The notes under the pieces are model-generated. The model was given only the letters and a program-made list of their open reading frames with translations. It did not search any database and had not been told where the DNA came from. Below, one piece after another: positions 54,756-64,000 of a stretch of 64,000 nt of DNA (the stretch's first letter is position 1; every line of letters starts with the position of its first letter). A program made the position numbers and the translations under genes. This DNA comes from Opitutaceae bacterium (GTDB lineage Bacteria; Verrucomicrobiota; Verrucomicrobiia; Opitutales; Opitutaceae), in the NCBI GenBank assembly GCA_027482185.1, contig JAIXWF010000013.1, positions 868,001 to 932,000 of the forward strand. Direction: 5' to 3'.

Positions 54756-56255
54756 ATGTCCCGCATCGTCGCCATCGTCGGTCGTCCCAATGTCGGCAAA
54801 AGCCGGCTCTTCAACCGGCTGGCGCGGAAACGCATCTCCATCGTCCACGACCAGCCGGGCATCACGCGCGACGTGATCTCGGCCGAGATCGCCGAGGGCG
54901 CGTACACGCTGCTCGACACGGGCGGGCTCGGCTACAAGGGCGAAGACACACCGTCCGCGCTGACCAAGGCCTCCGAGCAGCAGGTCGATTTCGCGATCGC
55001 GGCGGCCTCGCTCATTCTCTTCGTGGTCGACGGCCTCAGCGGTCTCAGCGGCCTCGACGAAAAGATCGCCACGATGTTGCGCAAGAGCCGCAAGCCCGTG
55101 CGCCTGATCGTCAACAAGGCCGACTTCGGCGACGAGAAGATCGCCCTCGACGAAGCCTACCGCCTCGGGCTCGGCGAACCGCTCCGCGTCTCCGCCGAGC
55201 ACGGCCGCGGCGAGACCGAACTCCGCGCCGCGATCCTCGAGGCCCTCGGGCCCGTTCCCGCGGAAGCGGCCGATGCCGCGCCCAAAACCGCCGAAGATCC
55301 GCTCTGCATCTGTTTCATCGGCCGGCCCAACGTCGGCAAATCGTCCCTCAGCAACCGCCTGCTGCGGAGCGACCGCCTGATCGTCAGCGACGTGCCCGGC
55401 ACGACCCGCGACGCGATCGAACTGCCCTTCGATTTCGTCGGCCGCGACGGCAAGGTCTATCCGTTCAAGCTCATCGACACGGCCGGCATCAAGGCCGCGA
55501 CGAAACTGGCGTCGCCCGTCGAGTATTTTTCCCGGCTGCGTTCGCTCGACGCGATCAAGAACACGGATGTCGTTTTCCTCGTGCTCGACGCGCTCGAGGG
55601 CGTGACGCAGCAGGACAAGGCCATCGCCGGCGAGGCGATCAAGGAAGGCAAACCGATCGTCATCGTGGTCAACAAGTGGGACCTCGTGCAGAAGGCCTTC
55701 AAGGAACGCGGCGGCTTCGAGCCCTACAAGAGCGAGCGCGACTACCGGGAAAAGTACGAGAAGGCGCTCTTCGACCGGCTGTTCTTCACGCCCGGTTCGC
55801 CGCTGATCTTCGTGTCCGCGATGAGCGGATACGAAGTCGACCGCATGCTGAACGCGGCGGTGAAGCTGAACCGCACCTTGGACAAGAAGCTCCCGACGGC
55901 GAAGCTGAACCAGATGCTGGGCTTCCTGGCCGAGCGCAATCCGCCCCCGGCCATCGGCGGCAAACGCTTCCGCACGTACTACGCGACGCAGACCGGCAAC
56001 CGGCCCTTCCGCATCAAGATTTTCTGCAACCGCGAGGAGAAGCTCACCGAGCAGTACCGCCGTTACCTCGAGGCGGGCTTGGTCGAGGAGTTCGATCTCA
56101 AGGGGTGCCCGATCTATTTCGACCTCGTCGGCAAGATCAAGGACGACGTCCGCGGCAGCCGCGGCGGCGGCAATGCGTCCGCGGAGTTCCGCGCCAACCA
56201 GCCGAAGTGGAAGGTCGAGGAAACGTCCGGCGGCAGCGAGCTGGCCGAGGACTGA
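54756..56255 (+). CDS. der: ribosome-assembly GTPase Der (EngA)
   Basis: 499 residues with the two tandem GTPase domains unique to Der. The first has GRPNVGKSRLFN and DTGGL, the second GRPNVGKSSLSN, DTAGI and NKWD. The C-terminal KH-like domain follows (about 400-499: LGFLAERNPPPAIGGKRFRTYYATQ, here as separate strands). It acts in 50S subunit maturation. The P-loop and G4 residues are intact (first domain VNKADF). The C-terminus has a short tail beyond the KH domain. It stands as a single gene. Confidence 0.96.
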   Translation: MSRIVAIVGRPNVGKSRLFNRLARKRISIVHDQPGITRDVISAEIAEGAYTLLDTGGLGYKGEDTPSALTKASEQQVDFAIAAASLILFVVDGLSGLSGLDEKIATMLRKSRKPVRLIVNKADFGDEKIALDEAYRLGLGEPLRVSAEHGRGETELRAAILEALGPVPAEAADAAPKTAEDPLCICFIGRPNVGKSSLSNRLLRSDRLIVSDVPGTTRDAIELPFDFVGRDGKVYPFKLIDTAGIKAATKLASPVEYFSRLRSLDAIKNTDVVFLVLDALEGVTQQDKAIAGEAIKEGKPIVIVVNKWDLVQKAFKERGGFEPYKSERDYREKYEKALFDRLFFTPGSPLIFVSAMSGYEVDRMLNAAVKLNRTLDKKLPTAKLNQMLGFLAERNPPPAIGGKRFRTYYATQTGNRPFRIKIFCNREEKLTEQYRRYLEAGLVEEFDLKGCPIYFDLVGKIKDDVRGSRGGGNASAEFRANQPKWKVEETSGGSELAED

Positions 56256-56391
56256 TCCCGGAAGGGCCGGGCAGGCCGGTTCGGGCGGGGTGGATTGCCC
56301 GGGTGGACGCGGCTCAATTTTCCGCGCCGGGTGACGATAGCAAAGCACGGGTTTCGCGTGCCGGCTGCGGGCTTGCGCGGACCCGCCTGCT

Positions 56392-59832
<3,441 letters not shown>

Positions 59833-59838
59833 GACGCG

Positions 59839-60564
59839 TCAGCGCCACGGCGGCCCGCTCACGTCGAGATCGGGCCGCGTGTTCCAGCGCGGCTTCCAGC
59901 CCGGGCGTTCGATGCGGATGCGGAAGATCACCGTGTTGTCGAGGGCGAGATCGTCGGACCAAATGAATTTCGCGCCGGCGAAATCGCTTTCGAAGTAGGG
60001 CGCCTTGGGCTGCACGGCCTCGACGGTGTACTCGCGGGCCGGCGTCCACTCGCGGTCGTCGAACTCGGGCGAGAACCAATTCTCCGGCAACGGCTGCGTC
60101 GCCACCCGCGGGTTGGCCGTGTCGCCGCCGAGCGGTCCGGTGAAGAACGCCTTCGCCTTCCATTTCGCATCGGTGACGACGAGGTCGCCCAACTTGAGCA
60201 CAAAGCCGCCGTCGCCGATGCGGTTGCCGTACTCGAGGCCGGTGCGGGGATCGGCGTTGTCCTTCGCCAAGACGGCGATCGTCAGGGGAAATTCGGGGAG
60301 CACGTCGACGGACACGACGTTGTGGGGCGTGAACGGAATCGGATCCACGACGGCGAGGCGGCCGTTGATGTAGAGGGCGAACCAGTTGTCCGCGTAGACG
60401 TTCAATCGCACGGTGTCCGCCAGCGTCGGCTTGACGAGACCGGCGTCGTCGCGCGGGCGGCGGCTCTTGCCGGGCGGGGGATTCTGGGCCGGCAGCCAGG
60501 ACGCGAGGCCCGCGCACAGGGCGCAGACGCTGCCGCGGAGCAATATGGTCCGAAGGGCGTTCAT
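59839..60564 (-). CDS. secreted protein of unknown function
   Basis: 241 residues from the ATG at 60564, overlapping the upstream stop (ATGA). A signal peptide ends near LPAQNPPPG. The mature part looks like a beta-sandwich (DTVRLNVYADNWFALYING, VVSVDVLPEFPLTIAVLAKD, FIWSDDLALDNTVIFRIR) of the galactose-binding or PA14-like kind, but I cannot name the family. It is the last gene of a secreted operon with phosphoesterase, sulfatase and PEBP genes, so a carbohydrate- or substrate-binding accessory role is possible. It ends 6 bp from the convergent kinase gene. Confidence 0.7.
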   Translation of the reverse strand: MNALRTILLRGSVCALCAGLASWLPAQNPPPGKSRRPRDDAGLVKPTLADTVRLNVYADNWFALYINGRLAVVDPIPFTPHNVVSVDVLPEFPLTIAVLAKDNADPRTGLEYGNRIGDGGFVLKLGDLVVTDAKWKAKAFFTGPLGGDTANPRVATQPLPENWFSPEFDDREWTPAREYTVEAVQPKAPYFESDFAGAKFIWSDDLALDNTVIFRIRIERPGWKPRWNTRPDLDVSGPPWR

Positions 60565-62039
60565 GGGCGGAGGAAAGGAGCGACGGTGTAGCGGTGCGTG
60601 ACGCTGCCGGTGCGGCGGGAAGCGTTTTCGGCGGCGTCGGGATAGGCGCGCACGTACTCGACGGTCGCGGCCGCGGGGGCGACGGTGACGCGAAGGATCC
60701 CCGAGGCGCCCTGAATTTCGCCGGACTTGTAGCCGTATTCCGCGGCGCTGCGGATATTGTCGAAGCGGGAATGGCCGGGCTGCGGCACCAGTTGGTAGAC
60801 GACGCCGTCGCGTTGCTGGTACGCGTAGAGGTGGTCGTGGCCGTGGAACACCACGGTGCCGGGATGCCGCGCGAGCAACGCGTGGATCGGCGCAGCCCAG
60901 CCCGGCCGACGCGAGGCGAAGGTCTCGCGTCCGTCGAGCTCCCGGCCGCCCCACTCGAAGTAATGCGAGGCCTCCGCGCCGCCGCGCCCCTCGGGCGTCT
61001 CGCCGCCGGCGAGATGGTGCAGGAAGACAAAGCGGAAGCGGGCGCGGCTTTCCGCGAGGATGCGGCGCAGCCATTCGTACTGGGCGGATCCGAGGGTGCG
61101 GTCCCAATTGTCGCCGCCGCGGCTGCGGGCCGAGTACCAGTAGGGATCGAGCACGACGAAAAGGGCGTCGCCCCAGGTCCACGCGTAGTAGTTCTCGAGC
61201 GGACCGGCGATCGGGTGGACCTCGCGGTTGCCCTCGTAGAATCCGTCGGGCTGCGGGTTGGGAAAATAGGCGCGGCGCCGGGCGTTGGCCCAGACCGCCA
61301 TCGAGCCCGGGCCGGAACCGCCGCGCGCGGGCTGCTCGCCGTCGTGGTTGCCCAGCACCAAAAACAACGGGACGCCGTGGCCGATGAGGCCGAAGTAGTA
61401 GCGCTGCGCGAGGTAGTGCGCCTGCGCGTCATGGAAATCCAGATACTTGTCCGTCATGAACGTGTCGCCGAGGTCGACGTGGAAGTCCGGGCGGGCGGCC
61501 GCCGCGAGCGCGAGCGCCTTGCGGTAGACCGCGGGATCCGTGCCGAAATCGAGGTGGGGGTCGGCTTGCACCGTGAACGTGAACGTCGCCCCGGCGGACC
61601 GGGCGGACGTGAACGTGGCCTCCGGTCCGGCGACGAAATCGCCCGCGCCGGCCGGGCGCGAATGGAAGCGGTAGGTGTAGCGCGTGTCCGGCTGCAACGG
61701 CGCGAGGACGACGTTCTGCGGCAGGCCCGCGGGAAACGTTTGGCGCGGGGTGGCTGCCGCCGGGCCGCCGGCCGGCCCCCAGGAAATCCAGCCCTCGCGG
61801 GTCTCGTGGCTGAGCACGCTGACGTTGATCGAACGGTCGGTCGGCCGGCCCAGAATCGTGTTCCACGGGTAGGCGGGCACCTCCGTGCGAAAAGCCGGCG
61901 TCGGCATCTTGGCCTCGCCGCGGCCGCCGTCGCCGCCGCGCTTGGGCCGGGCTTCCTTGGGCAAGGTCTCGGCGGCGCCGGCGATGGTGCCGACGAAAAA
62001 TCCGGCCAGGGTAGCAATGAGCAATGTCGGGCGGGGCAT
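60561..62039 (-). CDS. secreted purple acid phosphatase-like metallophosphoesterase
   Basis: 492 residues from the ATG at 62039. A signal peptide (TLLIATLAGFFVGTIAGA) precedes an N-terminal fibronectin-like domain (about 70-165: INVSVLSHETREGWISWGP, LQPDTRYTYRF), then the dimetal phosphoesterase core with its motifs in order: DPH (TVQADPHLDF), GDT (HVDLGDTFM), GNHD (FLVLGNHDGE), a later His (VFLHHLAGG) and GHDH (VVFHGHDHLYAY). This is the purple acid phosphatase-like arrangement. It would free phosphate from esters outside the cytoplasm. It lies 8 bp after the sulfatase gene. Confidence 0.9.
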   Translation of the reverse strand: MPRPTLLIATLAGFFVGTIAGAAETLPKEARPKRGGDGGRGEAKMPTPAFRTEVPAYPWNTILGRPTDRSINVSVLSHETREGWISWGPAGGPAAATPRQTFPAGLPQNVVLAPLQPDTRYTYRFHSRPAGAGDFVAGPEATFTSARSAGATFTFTVQADPHLDFGTDPAVYRKALALAAAARPDFHVDLGDTFMTDKYLDFHDAQAHYLAQRYYFGLIGHGVPLFLVLGNHDGEQPARGGSGPGSMAVWANARRRAYFPNPQPDGFYEGNREVHPIAGPLENYYAWTWGDALFVVLDPYWYSARSRGGDNWDRTLGSAQYEWLRRILAESRARFRFVFLHHLAGGETPEGRGGAEASHYFEWGGRELDGRETFASRRPGWAAPIHALLARHPGTVVFHGHDHLYAYQQRDGVVYQLVPQPGHSRFDNIRSAAEYGYKSGEIQGASGILRVTVAPAAATVEYVRAYPDAAENASRRTGSVTHRYTVAPFLRP

Positions 62040-62047
62040 GGCGAAAG

Positions 62048-63472
62048 TCACTCCGGCCGGGGGCGGCCGCCGCCGCGCTGGCCGCGGCGTTCCTCCGGGG
62101 CAGGGGCGGAGGGATCGTGGTCGGGATTGCGGCGGGCCATCTGGGCGTTGACCGCGAGCAGGAAGGCGTCGAGGCGGGTTTCCAGTTCGGCGACGGTTTC
62201 CCGGCGCGATGGCGCGAGGTCGTTTTTCTCGCCCGGATCCCGCGCGAGATCGAAGAGCCGGCGGGCGCCGGTTTCGTCCTGCCGGATCAATTTCAGCGAG
62301 CCGAGAATCAACGCCGTGGCGGGTCCGCCGTTGCCCAGATCGTAGTGGGGAAAATGGAAAACGAGTTCCTCGCGGGGCCGTCGGACTTCGCCGCGGCCGG
62401 TTGGATCGCGCAGCACCGGGAGCAAATTGCCGCCCTCGACACCGGCCGGCAAAGGCGCCGTCAGACCGGCCGCGGCGGCAAGGGTCGGGAGTATGTCGCA
62501 GGCGGTGACGGGAACGTAGGAGCACACGTTGGCGGCGACGCCGGGACCGCGGATGAGAAACGGCACGCGTAGGCCGCCTTCCAGCACCGAGCCCTTGCCG
62601 CCGGAAAGGGGCGTGTTGCCCGTCCGGCCCTGGGCGCCGTGGTCGGCGGTGTAGATGACGTAGGTCGTCGCGGCGAGGCCGAGGCGGTCGACGGCGTCGA
62701 GCAGCAACGAGACCGTGCGGTCGATTTCATCGGCCTCGTGCCGCGTCGTGGCGGCATCCGGACGGCCGCCGCCCTTGCGCTCCTGATTGGGGTAGTGCGA
62801 GAGCTGCAGGTAGAACGGCCGGCCGGCCGTGCGGGCGGCGGTCATGAAAGCGATCCCGCGGTCGGTCATGCCGAAGGCCTGCTTCGGATTCGGGCTGGCG
62901 ACGTTGTCGGGGCCGCCGTTGCCGGTCGGTCCGTCGCTGCGGTCGAAACCGTGGCGCGCGGGATCCGTGCGGCCGACGTGCCATTTGCCGAAGTGGGCGG
63001 TCGTGTAGCCTGCGCGCTGCAGCAACTCGGCGACCGTGGTTTCCGCCGCGGGCAATTCGAGAATCGGTTCCGGCGGAATCAACGCCGTGCGCACCGGGGC
63101 GGAGTCGCGACCGAGCCCGACGAAGGTCATCCGCAGCGCGGCCGGGCTTTTGCCGGTGAACAGCGCGGCGCGCGACGGCGTGCAGCGGGGCGAGGCGGCG
63201 TAGCCGTAGGCGAACCGCATGCCGCCCTGCGCCAGACGTTCGAGCGCCGGCGTGCTGAACTCGCGGCTCCGCGACGCCGGCAGGCGGTCGTCCATGGCCA
63301 CGGAGGTGTTGGCCCAGCCCTGGGCTTCCGCCATGATAACAATGAAATTCGGGGGCGTATCCGGGGCGGCCGCGGCGCCGGACGGGGCGCGGCCGCAGAG
63401 CACGGCGGCGAGAAGCAAAATCCGGACGGGCAGCGACGGACGAGGGAGGCGCGGGCGTGGGATTCGCGGCAT
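62048..63472 (-). CDS. secreted type I sulfatase with altered metal site
   Basis: 474 residues. A signal peptide (LPVRILLLAAVLCGRAPSGAAA) precedes the sulfatase fold. The residue oxidised to formylglycine, Cys97, lies in RCTPSRAALFTGKSP, so maturation by a formylglycine-generating enzyme is expected (none in this window). GKWHVG and YTADHGAQG also match. However, the first metal-binding motif, normally Asp-Asp in LADDLGW, reads MAEAQGW (Glu49-Ala50). One calcium ligand is therefore missing and activity may be altered. It lies 10 bp from the PEBP-like gene and 8 bp before the phosphoesterase. Confidence 0.88.
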   Translation of the reverse strand: MPRIPRPRLPRPSLPVRILLLAAVLCGRAPSGAAAAPDTPPNFIVIMAEAQGWANTSVAMDDRLPASRSREFSTPALERLAQGGMRFAYGYAASPRCTPSRAALFTGKSPAALRMTFVGLGRDSAPVRTALIPPEPILELPAAETTVAELLQRAGYTTAHFGKWHVGRTDPARHGFDRSDGPTGNGGPDNVASPNPKQAFGMTDRGIAFMTAARTAGRPFYLQLSHYPNQERKGGGRPDAATTRHEADEIDRTVSLLLDAVDRLGLAATTYVIYTADHGAQGRTGNTPLSGGKGSVLEGGLRVPFLIRGPGVAANVCSYVPVTACDILPTLAAAAGLTAPLPAGVEGGNLLPVLRDPTGRGEVRRPREELVFHFPHYDLGNGGPATALILGSLKLIRQDETGARRLFDLARDPGEKNDLAPSRRETVAELETRLDAFLLAVNAQMARRNPDHDPSAPAPEERRGQRGGGRPRPE

Positions 63473-63482
63473 CGGATAGGTG

Positions 63483-64000
63483 TCAGCGGGTCGGGTTGCG
63501 TTTCGGCTCCGGGGTTTGGCCGTCGCGGGAGTAGTGGACGCGGCAAACCGCGGTGCCGAGCGTGACGTTCTTGAGGGCGGCGAGCAGGACGTCGCGGCTC
63601 ACTTTGTCAGGCGGCGCGGCGAGGTCCAGCGGTTGCGACAATGCGTACAACGTCAGGGTGTAGGATTTCATCCCCGGCCCTTTGGAGTGCGGCGGCGCAT
63701 AGCCGACGCGGCGGTTGACGCCGTTGTTGCCAAGGATGCCGATGCCGGAGCTGTCGGCCGGCAACGCGTGGGCGTCCGCCGGGATGTTGTAGAGCGTCCA
63801 ATACCACTTCGTTTTTCCTTCCGGATCGAGGTGGTCCATCACGAGCGCGAAACTGCGGGTGCCGGCCGGAGCGCCCTGCCATTCGAGCGGCGGGGAAACA
63901 CCGCGGCCGTCGCCGGTGAACTCGACCGGCAATTGGCCGTCGGTCCCGAGAGCCGGGCAGAGGAGCGCAAATCCGGCCGCAGGCGATGCCGTTGCCGGTG
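63483..64000 (-). CDS. YbhB/YbcL family PEBP-like protein (5' end outside window)
   Basis: Partial: the start lies beyond the right edge. At least 172 residues are visible. The upstream visible part (about AGFALLCPALGTDGQLP) is hydrophobic, so a secretion signal or N-terminus is cut by the edge. The phosphatidylethanolamine-binding/RKIP fold is clear: EFTGDGRGVSPPLEW, SFALVMDHLDPEG, KWYWTLYNIPAD, NRRVGYAPPHSKGPG. It may bind anionic ligands. It is the first visible gene of the minus-strand operon that goes on with sulfatase, phosphoesterase and an unknown secreted protein. Confidence 0.85.
   Translation of the reverse strand, partial: PATASPAAGFALLCPALGTDGQLPVEFTGDGRGVSPPLEWQGAPAGTRSFALVMDHLDPEGKTKWYWTLYNIPADAHALPADSSGIGILGNNGVNRRVGYAPPHSKGPGMKSYTLTLYALSQPLDLAAPPDKVSRDVLLAALKNVTLGTAVCRVHYSRDGQTPEPKRNPTR

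Noticed and set aside
56325-56391. A stretch with GCAAAGC and GC hairpins before the hybrid kinase, reminiscent of a c-di-GMP-I riboswitch
   Set aside because: Only the short GCAAAGC block matches. The paired stems and tetraloop-receptor parts of the aptamer could not be laid out, so I do not call it.

Overview
The window is GC-rich, gene-dense bacterial chromosome with about 52 protein genes, one structured RNA gene and no tRNA, rRNA, transposase, integrase or CRISPR array that I could see. The gene set points to the Verrucomicrobiota, most likely the Opitutaceae. The pointers are a PSD1 cytochrome/DUF1501/ThuA operon (typical of the Planctomycetes-Verrucomicrobia group), secreted sulfatase and phosphoesterase genes, an ileS-TraR/DksA-lspA cluster, a stand-alone family B DNA polymerase, and many short-period intergenic repeats. 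This placement is inference from gene content; no 16S gene is present to settle it.

Layout. 0.1-3.7 kb: an envelope operon (TPR/PEGA-like membrane protein, secreted Gly/Gln/Pro-rich protein, thrombospondin-type-3 repeat protein with a Gly-Gln tail). 3.9-4.7 kb: an OmpR-type regulator with a good promoter. 4.9-8.6 kb: hisG, the agmatine-to-putrescine pair aguB/aguA with a DUF3088 gene between them, and a small lipoprotein. 8.9-10.7 kb: rpsA with a strong terminator. 10.8-14.6 kb (minus strand): a divergent purA, a DTW-domain tRNA modification gene, a VF530 protein and a ThuA-like protein. 14.7-19.7 kb: methyltransferases, a Tat-exported metallo-beta-lactamase-fold protein, a mercaptopyruvate sulfurtransferase and YicC. 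19.8-24.3 kb (minus): ileS, a TraR/DksA-like gene and lspA. 24.4-27.8 kb (minus): hemF, hemE and hemG, the last aerobic steps to protoporphyrin IX. 27.9-36.7 kb: an amidase, an NMT1-like binding lipoprotein, RidA, argA, proS, clpS with a DUF2017-like partner, and a previously unlabelled 6S RNA candidate. 36.7-42.7 kb: a family B DNA polymerase and a propeller-type histidine kinase with its LytTR regulator. 42.8-47.5 kb: the ThuA/DUF1501/PSD1 operon. 47.9-50.8 kb: a chemoreceptor behind a sigma-28-like promoter, overlapping a REC-GGDEF cyclase gene. 51-56.3 kb: ffh, a REC protein, an Lrp regulator with an aminotransferase, and der. 56.4-59.8 kb: a large hybrid histidine kinase. 59.8-64 kb (minus): a secreted operon of PEBP-like protein, sulfatase, metallophosphoesterase and an unknown protein.

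The most unusual feature is not a gene. At least ten intergenic gaps carry degenerate tandem repeats whose unit length is fixed within a locus (7 bp in most; 8, 9 and 10 bp in one each) while the motif differs between loci. Several are paired in opposite orientation so that they can fold, and several genes end inside such a repeat or an adjoining hairpin, so that the element supplies the stop codon. At 19677-19816 three different heptamer motifs follow one another across 20 units without leaving the 7-bp register. I could not search the literature or the rest of the genome, so novelty is unproven.
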